Assembly (NCBI RefSeq): GCF_013912005.1
Contig: NZ_JACESB010000010.1
Span: 27,229-91,228, forward strand
From: Brevundimonas sp.
Lineage (GTDB): Bacteria > Pseudomonadota > Alphaproteobacteria > Caulobacterales > Caulobacteraceae
Direction: 5' to 3'
DNA length: 64,000 nt
A program made the position numbers and the translations under genes. Shown one piece after another: positions 8,249 through 16,512 of this stretch; positions within the stretch are counted from its first letter, which is position 1, and each line of letters opens with the position of its first letter. The notes below the pieces were generated by a model that saw only the letters and a program-made list of their open reading frames with translations, was not told the origin of the DNA and made no database searches.

Positions 8249-8270
8249 GCGTCACACAAAGCGTCACACA
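8249..8270. repeat. Two direct repeats GCGTCACACA next to the tRNA, possible integrase arm sites
   Basis: The 10-mer GCGTCACACA occurs at 8249-8258 and 8261-8270, and a related CTGTGACG follows at about 8279-8286. They lie 53 bases from the tRNA-Ser 3' end, on the island side. Short spaced repeats of this kind are typical arm-type recombinase binding sites of tRNA-targeting elements. No integrase gene is present, so the role is inference. Confidence 0.35.
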
Positions 8271-8322
8271 GGCTCACTCTGTGACGAGCCAACTTGCTGT
8301 TTTCAAGGCGTTTATGAAGAAA

Positions 8323-8414
8323 TGGCGGAGACGGAGGGATTCGAACCCTCGGTACCCCTTACAGGGTACGACGATTTAGCAAACCGTTGCCTTCAGCCAC
8401 TCGGCCACGTCTCC
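8323..8414 (-). tRNA. tRNA-Ser (anticodon GCU)
   Basis: The minus strand folds into a 92-base class II tRNA. The 7-bp acceptor stem is GGAGACG paired with CGTCTCC, with discriminator G and an encoded CCA. The anticodon stem ACGGT/ATCGT has loop TTGCTAA, giving anticodon GCU (reads AGC/AGU). A long variable arm (GTACCC...GGGTAC) and the T arm with GGTTCGAATCC complete it. The 3' end points toward the accessory island at 6.3-8.3 kb. No second copy of the tRNA 3' end was seen at the far side of the island. Confidence 0.96.
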
Positions 8415-8535
8415 GGCAGGCGGCGTGCTTACCGGAGCGCGCGGGCGGGCGCAACGGGTCTGGCGACGCCGCCGCCCGTTAACGCGACAGTGAGGCGGAC
8501 GCGGCAAGCTCGGGCCAAACCTTCCGCCCGGACGC

Positions 8536-10062
8536 ATGACCCACGCCGCCAGCCCTCTGACCGTTGACGACGCTGCGCCGGCGCGGCCGCCCGCGCGGAC
8601 GGCCGGCGACGGCGCCGCGCGACGGGGACCGTTCCGGCCCGAGGTCTGGCTCAACGCCCGTCAGCGGCACGCCTCCCGCCTCGCCGCCCACTATTTCCGC
8701 GCCTTCGACGTGCTGGCGGTGCTCGGTCTCACCCTGGTCTGCGCCTGGGCCGCCGCCTCCGGTCCGCTCGTCCGCGCGCAGGTCGCGGACGTGGCGCCCT
8801 ATGCGGTCGGGGCCGCGACGATCCTCGGCCTGATGCGCGCCACCGGGCGCTACCGCTTCGCCCGCGGCGAACGACAGGGCCCGCGTCTGCTCGCGGTTTT
8901 CGCCATCGTCGCCGCCGGCGCGGCGGCCGCCTTCGCGACCGGTCTCCTCGTGGACGGCGAAGGCGCGTCGACGCGCGCGCTCGCCCTGTGGGCCGTGTTG
9001 ACGCTCGGCCTCCTCGGGACCATGCACCTGGGCTGGAGCCGCCTCGTCGACCGCTGGCGGACTTCGGGCGCCCTCACCCCCAACATCGTCCTTGTCGGCG
9101 CGACCCGTCACGCCGAGAGTCTGATCCGCGAAGCCCTCAAGCGCCGCGACCTGAACGTGCTGGGAATCTTCGACGACCGGCTGGCCCGGGCCCCGCGGGC
9201 CGTGGCCGGAGTGCCGGTGCTGGGCGCCGCCGACGACCTGCTCGCCCACCGCATGACGCCGTATGTCGATCGCGTGGTTCTGGCCATCGATCCGCGGGCG
9301 GAGGCGCGGGTGCGGGAGCTGACCGCCCGCCTCGGGACGCTGCCGAACGAGGTCACCCTGCTGGTCGAACCGGACGGCCCGGCCGAGACCGCCTCCGCCC
9401 TCGACCGTCTGGCCGCCGCCCCGCTCGCCGACGTCAGCGGGCCGGCCGATCCCGATCGCCGGGCGTTCAACAAGCGCCTGCAGGATCTGATCCTCGGCCT
9501 CCTCGCCCTCGTCCTGCTCGCCCCGGTCATGGCCCTGATCGCCCTGGCCATCCGCCTCGACAGTCCCGGCCCGGTGCTGTTCCGCCAGCGGCGGCACGGC
9601 TTCAACCAGGAAGAGATCGTCGTCTGGAAGTTCCGCTCCATGCGCCACGAGGCGGCCGACGCGACCGCCAGCCGCCAGGTGACCCACGACGACGACCGGG
9701 TCACCCGCATCGGGCGCTTCATCCGCAAGACCAGCCTCGACGAGCTGCCGCAACTGATCAACGTGCTGCGCGGCGAGATGTCCCTGGTCGGCCCGCGGCC
9801 GCACGCGATCGGCATGAAGACCGGCCACGTGGAGTCCGCCCGACTGGTCGGCGAGTACGCCCACCGCCACCGGATCAAGCCCGGCATGACCGGATGGGCG
9901 GCGGTGAACGGCTCGCGCGGGCCCCTGCACACGGCCCAGGACGTCCGCCGCCGCGTCCGCCTCGACATCGAGTACGTCGAGCGCCAGAGCCTGTGGATGG
10001 ATCTGTGGATCATGGCGATCACGGTTCCGGTCCTGCTCGGCGACCGCGCGGCCGTCCGGTGA
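8536..10062 (+). CDS. Polyprenyl-phosphate sugar phosphotransferase (HfsE/WcaJ-type priming enzyme)
   Basis: A 508-aa integral membrane enzyme that transfers a sugar-1-phosphate onto undecaprenyl phosphate, the first step of exopolysaccharide repeat assembly. The N-terminal half holds four hydrophobic helices (about residues 55-175) and a CoA-binding-like domain starting NIVLVGATRHAESLI. The catalytic C-terminal domain starts at about residue 310 with KRLQDLILGLLALVLLAPVM. It contains DSPGPVLFRQRRHGFNQ, WKFRSM, KTSLDELPQLINVL and SLVGPRPHA, the standard signature. It heads a plus-strand run with the flippase (13-base gap) and two glycosyltransferases. Gene content matches the Caulobacter holdfast hfsE-hfsF-hfsG arrangement, but other exopolysaccharides are possible. 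Confidence 0.9.
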   Translation: MTHAASPLTVDDAAPARPPARTAGDGAARRGPFRPEVWLNARQRHASRLAAHYFRAFDVLAVLGLTLVCAWAAASGPLVRAQVADVAPYAVGAATILGLMRATGRYRFARGERQGPRLLAVFAIVAAGAAAAFATGLLVDGEGASTRALALWAVLTLGLLGTMHLGWSRLVDRWRTSGALTPNIVLVGATRHAESLIREALKRRDLNVLGIFDDRLARAPRAVAGVPVLGAADDLLAHRMTPYVDRVVLAIDPRAEARVRELTARLGTLPNEVTLLVEPDGPAETASALDRLAAAPLADVSGPADPDRRAFNKRLQDLILGLLALVLLAPVMALIALAIRLDSPGPVLFRQRRHGFNQEEIVVWKFRSMRHEAADATASRQVTHDDDRVTRIGRFIRKTSLDELPQLINVLRGEMSLVGPRPHAIGMKTGHVESARLVGEYAHRHRIKPGMTGWAAVNGSRGPLHTAQDVRRRVRLDIEYVERQSLWMDLWIMAITVPVLLGDRAAVR

Positions 10063-10075
10063 CCCGGAGCGGCTG

Positions 10076-11527
10076 ATGTTCTGGAAGGGCGTCTGGGGCT
10101 ACCTGCCCGCCAACATCGTCCAGGGCGTGGTCGGCTTCCTGACCATCGTCCTGTTCACCCGCCTGCTCGACGCCGAGGCGTTCGGCCGCTACGCCCTCGC
10201 CTTCTCGGTGGTGACCCTCGCCCATGTGGCGGTGTTCAGCTGGCTCGAGGCGGCCATGGCCCGCTTCTGGGCCGCGGAGACCGCGGGCGCCGGGCTGGCG
10301 AGCCATTTCGCCAGCCTCTACCGCATCGCCTTCGTCCTCTCCGCCGGCTTCCTCGTCCTCGTGGGGGCGGTTCTGTGGCTGTCGCCGGTCGAGCCGCTGT
10401 TCCGCCTCGCCCTCGCCGCCGGCCTCGCCGGCGTGCCGGCCCGCTGCCTGGTCAAGCTCGCCCAGGAACGCTACCGCGCCGCGGGCGAGGTCGGTCGGGC
10501 GGCGGGGCTGGACATCGCCACCACCATCGGCGGTCTCGTCATCGGCGTCGGCTTCGCCCTCGCCGGCGCCGGCGGGGCCGCGCCCCTGCTGGGCCTCGGT
10601 CTCGCGCCCCTGCTCGCCCTGCCCTTCGTGCTCCCCGCCGAACTGCGCGAGGCGCGCGGCGGCCGGCTGGAGCCCGCGCGGCTGCGCGGCTACGCCGTCT
10701 ACGGCTATCCGATCGCCGCCTCCCTGGCGCTCACCGTGGTGCTCGCCTCCACCGACCGCTTCCTGCTCGCGGCCTTCCTCGACGAGGCGGCGGTCGGCGC
10801 CTATCACGCCGGCTATTCGATCGCGAACCGGACGCTGGACGTGCTGTTCCTGTGGCTCGGGGCGGCCGGGCAGCCGGCTTTGGTCATGGCGCTGGAGCGC
10901 GGCGGCGCCGCCCGGCTGCAGGCCGCGGCCCGGGAGCAGCTGTCCACCTTCCTGCTGATCGGCCTGCCGGCGGCCGCGGGCGTGGCCCTGGTGGCCCGGC
11001 CGCTGGCGGAGGTGCTGATCGGCGAGGAGCTGCGCACGGCGGCGGCGGCCATCACCCCGTGGATCGCCCTCTCCGCCCTGCTCTACGGCCTCACCGCCTA
11101 CTACTTCGGCCAGGCCTTCACCCTCGGCCGGCGCACCGGTCGGCTGCTGGCGGCCATGAGCCTGCCCGCGCTCGTCAACGTGGCCCTGAACCTCGTCCTC
11201 GTGCCGCGCTTCGGCGTCATGGGGGCGGCGTGGGCGACGGCGGCGAGTTTCGCCCTCGGGCTCGCCGCCACCCTGACGCTCGGCCGCGCCGTGCTGCCCC
11301 TGCCCGTGGCCTGGGACAGCCTGCTGCGCTGCGCCGCCGCCACGGCCCTGATGGCCCTCGTCGTCCGCGCCCTGCCCCCGCTCGGCGGCGCGGCCGAACT
11401 GGTCCTCGACGCCGGCGTCGGCGCCCTCGTCTACGCCGCCGCGGCCCTGACGCTGAACGCCGCCGGCGTGCGCGACGTGGCGGCCCGTCTCGTCCGGCGG
11501 TTCCGGGCCCGGAAGGCCGCCGCATGA
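10076..11527 (+). CDS. Wzx-type polysaccharide flippase (HfsF-like)
   Basis: A 483-aa polytopic membrane protein of the MOP/RfbX flippase family, with about 12-14 hydrophobic helices along its whole length. The N-terminus FWKGVWGYLPANIVQGVVGF and the segment VNVALNLVLVPRFGVMGAAW are typical of O-antigen flippases. It would move lipid-linked repeat units across the inner membrane after assembly. It lies 13 bases after the priming enzyme, and its stop overlaps the next ATG (ATGA), so it belongs to one operon. The likely name by context is hfsF; this rests on gene order rather than distinctive residues. Confidence 0.88.
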   Translation: MFWKGVWGYLPANIVQGVVGFLTIVLFTRLLDAEAFGRYALAFSVVTLAHVAVFSWLEAAMARFWAAETAGAGLASHFASLYRIAFVLSAGFLVLVGAVLWLSPVEPLFRLALAAGLAGVPARCLVKLAQERYRAAGEVGRAAGLDIATTIGGLVIGVGFALAGAGGAAPLLGLGLAPLLALPFVLPAELREARGGRLEPARLRGYAVYGYPIAASLALTVVLASTDRFLLAAFLDEAAVGAYHAGYSIANRTLDVLFLWLGAAGQPALVMALERGGAARLQAAAREQLSTFLLIGLPAAAGVALVARPLAEVLIGEELRTAAAAITPWIALSALLYGLTAYYFGQAFTLGRRTGRLLAAMSLPALVNVALNLVLVPRFGVMGAAWATAASFALGLAATLTLGRAVLPLPVAWDSLLRCAAATALMALVVRALPPLGGAAELVLDAGVGALVYAAAALTLNAAGVRDVAARLVRRFRARKAAA

Positions 11528-12456
11528 GCGCCGCCGTCGTCGAGAACGCCGCCTGGGCCGGAGCCGCCCCCTCGCTGTCGGTGCTGACGCCCTTCCTGCG
11601 CGACGACCCGTCCGACCTGCTGGAGCGGCTGGAGACGGAGGCGCCGGCGCTGGGGGACGGCGTGGAGGTGGTCCTGCTGGACGACGGCACCGCCGACGCC
11701 GAACTCACCGCGCGGCTGACGGCTCTCATCCGCCGGATGACCCTGCCGGCGCGCCTGATCACCCTCGCCGCCAACGAGGGCCGGGCGCCGGGCCGCAACC
11801 GCCTCGCCGCCGCCGCCCGGGGCGAGGCGCTGCTGTTCCTCGACAGCGACATGCGGCCCGACAGTCCCCACTTCCTGCAGGACTGGGCGGCGCTGGTGCG
11901 GCGCGAGCGGCCGGCGGTCGCCTTCGGCGGCTTCTCCCTGCTGCAGGCGCCGGACGCGCCTCGCTTCGCCGTCCACCGCGCCCTGGCGGCGAAGTCGGAG
12001 TGCGTTCCCTCGCCGGAGCGGGCGAAGCAGCCGGCCAAATACGTCTACACCTCAAACCTCCTCGTCCGCCGCGACGTGTTCGAGGCCGAGGCCTTCGATC
12101 CCGGCTTCACCGGCTGGGGCTGGGAGGACGTGGAGTGGGCCATCCGCGTCGCCCGCCGTTTCCCGGTGGTCCACGTCGACAACCCGGCGACGCACATGGG
12201 CCTCGACACCGTCCCGGCCCTCGCCGCCAAGTACGAACAGTCGGCGCCCAACTTCGGCCGGATGGCCGCGCGCCACCCGGAGATCGTCGCCGCCTACCCC
12301 AGCTATCGCGCCGCGCGCCTGCTGCGCCGGCTGCCGGCCCTGCGGCCGCTCCGTAGCCTGCTGAAGCGGGCCGCGACCGCGGAGTGGCTGCCGACCGCCG
12401 CCCGGGCCTTCTCGCTGCGCCTGTACCGGGCCGCCCTCTATGCGGAGGCGGTGTGA
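11524..12456 (+). CDS. Family 2 glycosyltransferase (HfsG-like position)
   Basis: A 310-aa cytoplasmic GT-A enzyme. LSVLTPFLRD begins the nucleotide-binding fold. VVLLDDGTAD gives the first Asp, FLDSDMRPD the metal-binding DxD-type motif, and GWGWEDVEWAIR the acceptor/catalytic ED motif common to GT2 polysaccharide enzymes. It probably adds a sugar to the lipid-linked repeat unit made by the upstream priming enzyme. The ATG at 11524 overlaps the flippase stop (ATGA), and its own stop overlaps the next gene (TGATG), so four genes are tightly coupled. The position matches hfsG in Caulobacter; sugar specificity cannot be told. Confidence 0.85.
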   Translation: MSAAVVENAAWAGAAPSLSVLTPFLRDDPSDLLERLETEAPALGDGVEVVLLDDGTADAELTARLTALIRRMTLPARLITLAANEGRAPGRNRLAAAARGEALLFLDSDMRPDSPHFLQDWAALVRRERPAVAFGGFSLLQAPDAPRFAVHRALAAKSECVPSPERAKQPAKYVYTSNLLVRRDVFEAEAFDPGFTGWGWEDVEWAIRVARRFPVVHVDNPATHMGLDTVPALAAKYEQSAPNFGRMAARHPEIVAAYPSYRAARLLRRLPALRPLRSLLKRAATAEWLPTAARAFSLRLYRAALYAEAV

Positions 12457-13406
12457 TGGGCGACGTCGCCGTCCTCGTGCCCACCCTGCGGCGGCCGGAC
12501 AGCCTCGCGCGCGCCCTCCGCTCCCTGTTCGCCCAGCAGGGGGTGGACGACCGGATCGCGGCGATCGTGGTGGTGGACAACGATCCGGCCGGCTCGGCCG
12601 CGTCGATGGTGGAGTCGCTGCGCTCCGCGGCGCCCTGGCCCCTGGTGTACCGGCATGCGCCGACCCCCGGGGTGGCCACCGCCCGCAACGCCGGCCTGGC
12701 CGCGACCGACGCCCCCCTGATCGCCTTTCTGGACGACGACGAGGCCGCCTCGCGGGGCTGGCTCGCCGCCCTGCTCGACGCACAGGCGGCCACGGGCGCC
12801 GATGTGGTGTTCGGGCCCATCACCGGCCGCGCGCCGGAGGCGGCGCCGTGGCTCCAGCCCTATCTGGAGCGCTTCTTCGGCCGGGCGGGCCCCGCGGAGA
12901 CCGGTCTGATCGACCGGCCCTACGGCTGCGGCAACTCCCTGATGCTGCGGCGCACGGCCCTGCCCGGCGCCGCCCCCTTCAGCACCGCCGCCGACGACAT
13001 GGGCGGCGAGGACGACATCCTGTTCGCCGGACTGCAGCGCCGGGGCGGCCGGTTCGGCTGGGCGGCCGACGCCCGGGTGGAGGAGTTCGCGCCGGCGCAC
13101 CGCGCCACCCTCCGCTACACCCTCGCCCGCGCCTTCGCCTACGGCCAGGGCCCGAGCCAGACGGCCGCCGCGGCGCGCGACTGGCCGGGCGTGCTGCGCT
13201 GGATGGTGATCGGCGCGGGCCAGACCGCCATCTGGGGTTCAGTCGCCGCCGGCCTGTCTGTCCTGGGCCATCCCCGCCGGGCCGAGGCGCTGGACCGCGC
13301 CGCCCGCGGTCTCGGAAAGCTTTTCTGGATGAAGGGTCTGGAGCCGCGTTTCTACGGCGCCCACGAAGTGGCCCGGCTGGATCGTCAGCGATCGCTCAGC
13401 CGGTGA
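12456..13406 (+). CDS. Family 2 glycosyltransferase
   Basis: A 316-aa GT-A glycosyltransferase. It opens DVAVLVPTLRRPDSLARALR, with AAIVVVDNDP as the nucleotide-binding edge and FLDDDEAAS as the DxD site. The acceptor region has GCGNSLMLRR and DDMGGEDDILFAGLQRRG. The C-terminal quarter has a hydrophobic stretch (VIGAGQTAIWGSVAAGLSVL) that may associate with the membrane. The start ATG at 12456 overlaps the stop of the previous transferase; the open frame continues upstream but only as a shadow. The 3' end overlaps the convergent CpsD-like gene by 11 bases. In Caulobacter the hfs operon has a deacetylase (hfsH) in this general place; here there is a second transferase, so the product may differ. 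Confidence 0.83.
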   Translation: MGDVAVLVPTLRRPDSLARALRSLFAQQGVDDRIAAIVVVDNDPAGSAASMVESLRSAAPWPLVYRHAPTPGVATARNAGLAATDAPLIAFLDDDEAASRGWLAALLDAQAATGADVVFGPITGRAPEAAPWLQPYLERFFGRAGPAETGLIDRPYGCGNSLMLRRTALPGAAPFSTAADDMGGEDDILFAGLQRRGGRFGWAADARVEEFAPAHRATLRYTLARAFAYGQGPSQTAAAARDWPGVLRWMVIGAGQTAIWGSVAAGLSVLGHPRRAEALDRAARGLGKLFWMKGLEPRFYGAHEVARLDRQRSLSR

Positions 13407-14097
13407 GCCGGCGCAGGAAGGCGGGCGGCTGGTAGGTCGACCGGTTGACCACCACCCCGGCGATCCGTCCGCCCACCGCCTCGATCTCGTCGCGCAGGAT
13501 CATCGGCTCGCCCGGGGAGGCGCCGCCGGCGGCGACCACCAGCACCGTCGCGTCGACGAACGGCGCCAGGGTGATGGCCGTGTCGCTGCGGTCGGCGGCC
13601 GGAGAATCGATCACCACCGTATCCGCGTGCCGGCGCAGGGCGTCCCAGTAGCGCGCGTCGCCCAGGACCTCCGCCCGCTGGCCGGAACGCAGGTTCTCGC
13701 CCGCGAAACGGGTGGCCCACAGACGGCCGCCGAGGAAGGGCCGCGCCGTCACCAGCCGGGCCGGATGGACGGGCTTGCCGTCCCGGTCCGTCACCCGCGG
13801 CGTCACGGCGAAGAAGATGGATCCGTCCGGCGTCGCCGCCGCCGCCTTGCCCATCCGCCCGAAGCGGTCCGGCTGGGCGGCGATCGCCTCCACCTGCCCC
13901 TGCTGGGACAGGTCCGCATCGATGAGCCAGACGGGCTTGCGGGCCCGGACGGCGGCGAGGCGGGCGTACTCCCGCGCCACGGTGGAGACGCCCTCGCCGG
14001 TCGTGGCGGCAGCGATCTGGATCACGCGGCCGCGGTGACCCGGCGCGGGCCCCAGCGCGGCCCAGAGGGCGGCCATCTCGGATGTCAGATCGACCAT
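13396..14097 (-). CDS. CpsD/BY-kinase-like ATPase lacking the Walker A lysine (HfsB-like)
   Basis: A 233-aa cytoplasmic protein of the bacterial tyrosine-kinase/MinD-like fold that normally works with a Wzz-type partner in polysaccharide polymer control. Walker A' (VWLIDADLS) and Walker B (TVVIDSPAA) are intact. The P-loop, however, reads TTGEGVST at residues 32-39, with Val37 where the essential lysine of GEGKST sits. There is no C-terminal tyrosine cluster; only one Tyr lies near the end (STYQPPAF). This suggests a pseudo-kinase or a nucleotide-sensing scaffold. It lies 47 bases downstream of the Wzz-like gene on the same strand, as hfsB follows hfsA in Caulobacter. Confidence 0.8.
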   Translation of the reverse strand: MVDLTSEMAALWAALGPAPGHRGRVIQIAAATTGEGVSTVAREYARLAAVRARKPVWLIDADLSQQGQVEAIAAQPDRFGRMGKAAAATPDGSIFFAVTPRVTDRDGKPVHPARLVTARPFLGGRLWATRFAGENLRSGQRAEVLGDARYWDALRRHADTVVIDSPAADRSDTAITLAPFVDATVLVVAAGGASPGEPMILRDEIEAVGGRIAGVVVNRSTYQPPAFLRRLTG

Positions 14098-14144
14098 CGA
14101 ATCGCTACGCGCCGTTCACCACACCCTACGGTAACACGGGCGGG

Positions 14145-15596
14145 TCAGCGGGCCTTCACCGGAGCGACGGCGAGCACCGGAAGATCGAGCGTCCGCCCCG
14201 TTGAGGCCGGCGTGGCGTAGCCCCGGCGCGTGAACACCCGCAGCAGGCCGACGCACAGGGCGGTGAAGGCGGCGAACAGGAACACCACCGCCAGCAGGGG
14301 CGCCTTCAGGCTGCTGCCCCGCGTCGGGGCCTGGGCGCGCTCCAGAACGGTGACGTTGTCCGCGCCGGCGGCGACGAGGGCGCGATCCGCGCGGGACTGG
14401 CTCTCGCGCTGCTGGAAGTCGCGGATGGCGGCCGTCAGCGTCTCGCGGTTGCCGGCGAGGGTGGCGTGGGTCGACTCCAGCCGCGTCAGCTCGGCCAGCC
14501 GCCCGCGCAGGGTCGTCAGCTGCCCTTCGAGCACCCGCAGGCGGGCCGCCAGCGCGTCGCGGTCGGCGGCGGCGTTGATCCGCGCCGTCTCGATTTCGGT
14601 GAAGATCGCGCTGGGGCCGGTGCGGACCTCCTTGGCGCCCACCGCGGTCCCGGTCGCCACGAAGGCCTGGAGCTGGGCGATCTGCTCGTCGATGTCGCGC
14701 ACCGGCTGGGCGTCCTCGGTGTAGCGGGCGAGCAGGTTCTCCCGCTGGGTCCGCAGCTGCAGGATCTGGTCCTGGGCCGAGATGTTCAGGTCCTGCTGCA
14801 GCACGACCTCCGCCGGCTGCTGCGCCAGCTGCGCCTCCAGGGTGGCGAGACGCTGGCTGGCCTGCTGCAGCTGGGCGCGCACCGACAGCGTCTCGGCCGA
14901 GACCGTCTGGAAATTGGCCGCGAGCGTCGCCTTGGCCGTGGCGAAGTCGCCGATGTCGTTGGACTGCAGGAAGGCTTCGTAGGCGGCGTCGGCCGAGGCG
15001 AGGTCGTCCTCGAAGGCCTCCCGCTGCGCCGCATAGGGCGCGGGGTCGGCGCGGTCGCGGAACACTTCGCGGCGCCGCACGAGGTACTGGTCGACGAGGG
15101 CGTTGAGCACCCTCGCCGCCCGCTGCGGATCGCCGGAGCGATAGGAGACCGAGATGATGGCGCTGCCGGGCGTGACCCCCACCCCGAGGTTGTTGTCGAG
15201 CACCTTGAGCGCCGCGGTCTCCTTCTCGGCCGCGGTTCCGGCCGCGTCGTCCCCGAGGATCGCCGCCGGGCCCACCGCGCGCACCGTGCGGCGCTTGACC
15301 TCAAGGCTGCCGAGGATGGCGGCTTCCGACTGCGCCACCGCGTCCGCCTCCAGCGGCTGGCCGCCGCGGTCCTGCTGGGCCCCGACGCGGGGCTGGTAGA
15401 CGTACTCCTGCCCGACCCCGGCGTAGACGCTGGCGCTGGCCGTGTAGGACTTCTTGAGCGTCAGCACGGCGGCCGCCCCCAGCGCGAAGATGGCCAGGAA
15501 CACCACGATCATCAGCAGCAGTTCGCGGAACAGCAGGCCGACGACGTCAGCGAAGCCGTAGCGCGGGCGGACTGTGGTGTAGGCCGTCGTGCGCAT
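14145..15596 (-). CDS. Wzz/GumC-type polysaccharide chain-length and export protein (HfsA-like)
   Basis: A 483-aa inner-membrane polysaccharide co-polymerase. A transmembrane helix at about 28-50 (LLLMIVVFLAIFALGAAAVL) is followed by a large periplasmic region rich in coiled coil: repeated Gln/Ala/Leu heptads from about residue 170 to 400, including LRTQRENLLARYTEDAQPV. A second helix near 432-452 (LKAPLLAVVFLFAAFTALCV) ends the membrane part. There is no cytoplasmic kinase domain; that function is supplied by the separate downstream CpsD-like gene. It is divergent from the Wza-like gene, which shares its promoter region. The arrangement D< >A-B equals hfsD/hfsA-hfsB in Caulobacter. Confidence 0.87.
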   Translation of the reverse strand: MRTTAYTTVRPRYGFADVVGLLFRELLLMIVVFLAIFALGAAAVLTLKKSYTASASVYAGVGQEYVYQPRVGAQQDRGGQPLEADAVAQSEAAILGSLEVKRRTVRAVGPAAILGDDAAGTAAEKETAALKVLDNNLGVGVTPGSAIISVSYRSGDPQRAARVLNALVDQYLVRRREVFRDRADPAPYAAQREAFEDDLASADAAYEAFLQSNDIGDFATAKATLAANFQTVSAETLSVRAQLQQASQRLATLEAQLAQQPAEVVLQQDLNISAQDQILQLRTQRENLLARYTEDAQPVRDIDEQIAQLQAFVATGTAVGAKEVRTGPSAIFTEIETARINAAADRDALAARLRVLEGQLTTLRGRLAELTRLESTHATLAGNRETLTAAIRDFQQRESQSRADRALVAAGADNVTVLERAQAPTRGSSLKAPLLAVVFLFAAFTALCVGLLRVFTRRGYATPASTGRTLDLPVLAVAPVKAR

Positions 15597-15653
15597 GCGG
15601 GCGGACTGATTCCATCGAACGGGACTGACCGGCGCAGCCTTCGCCCACCGGCG

Positions 15654-15668
15654 TTAACCATGGGTTAC
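15654..15668. promoter_or_regulatory. CtrA-like box in the hfsA/hfsD-like divergent promoter region
   Basis: TTAA at 15654-15657 and TTAC at 15665-15668 are separated by exactly seven bases, one mismatch from the CtrA consensus TTAA-N7-TTAA. The site is almost palindromic (GTTAACC ATGGGTTAC) and sits about midway between the two divergent starts. CtrA controls polar and surface-attachment genes in Caulobacter; binding here is inference. Confidence 0.35.
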
Positions 15669-15720
15669 CCATAGCCGGACCACCCTGCCCTCGACGCCGC
15701 TGCACCGGAGCGATTCCGCC

Positions 15721-16491
15721 ATGTCCATCCATCGCCGCACCCTTCTCCTCGGCCTCGCCGGGGTCGGCGGCGCGATGACCGCAGGATGCGGTGGCGTGGG
15801 CGATCCCTGGGGCGGGGAGCCGGCCTGGGCCTCGTCGCCGGCGCCGGGCGCCGCCCGGGTGCGACAGACCGGGCCGCACGCCTTCCCCGAAGTCGCCTTC
15901 GCCGACTGGACCGACGCCGAGCCCGAGTACGTGCTCTATCCCGGCGACGAGATCGAGATCGCCACCCCGACCGCCCCGGAGTTGACCCGCACCCTGCGCG
16001 TCGGCCCGGACGGGCGGGTCTCCCTGCCGCTGGTCGGACAGATCATGGCCGCGGACCGCACCCTGGCGGAGCTGGAGGCGGATGCGTCCGACGCTTTCGC
16101 GGGGCAGCTGCGCCGACCAGTGGTCGAGATCACCCTGAAGACGGCCGGGCCGATCCGCGTCTGGGTGGGCGGCGAGGTGCGCACGCCGGGCATGATCGAG
16201 ATGACGGGGGACCTCGACGCCTACCAGGCGATCATCCAGGCGGGGGACTTCCTGCCCTCGGCCCGGCCGCAGGAAGTGGCGCTGATCCGTCGCGGGCCGG
16301 GCGGGGTGCGCATGATGCGCCCGCTCGACCTGCGGCCCCGCCGCGGCGAGGTGGCGGCCCTGCGGCGCGGCGACATCCTCTACGTCCCCCGCTCCACGCT
16401 CGGCGAGGTCGCCAACTTCGTCACCCAGTTCCGCAACGCCCTGCCGATCGGCTTCAGCTACGCGATCGGCGGGCAGTACCAGTCGTTCTGA
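15721..16491 (+). CDS. Wza-type polysaccharide export outer-membrane lipoprotein (HfsD-like)
   Basis: A 256-aa polysaccharide export protein. The N-terminus HRRTLLLGLAGVGGAMTAGC is a lipoprotein signal (lipobox TAGC, lipidated Cys at about 20), with a twin-arginine-like RR ahead of the hydrophobic core. The Poly_export domain begins at about residue 77 with YVLYPGDEIEIATP and has VGPDGRVSLPLVGQI. A SLBB-like domain follows: IRVWVGGEVRTPGMIEM and LRRGDILYVPRS. It would form the outer-membrane channel for the polymer assembled by the neighbouring genes. It is divergent from the Wzz-like gene with a 124-base shared upstream region. hfsD is the best name by context. Confidence 0.87.
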   Translation: MSIHRRTLLLGLAGVGGAMTAGCGGVGDPWGGEPAWASSPAPGAARVRQTGPHAFPEVAFADWTDAEPEYVLYPGDEIEIATPTAPELTRTLRVGPDGRVSLPLVGQIMAADRTLAELEADASDAFAGQLRRPVVEITLKTAGPIRVWVGGEVRTPGMIEMTGDLDAYQAIIQAGDFLPSARPQEVALIRRGPGGVRMMRPLDLRPRRGEVAALRRGDILYVPRSTLGEVANFVTQFRNALPIGFSYAIGGQYQSF

Positions 16492-16512
16492 GCGGCTGGC
16501 GGCGGGCGGCCC

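Noticed and set aside
8140-8567. Short plus-strand open frames across tRNA-Ser
   Set aside because: They read through the tRNA gene antisense, giving the common false 'RRDSNPRY' type translation.
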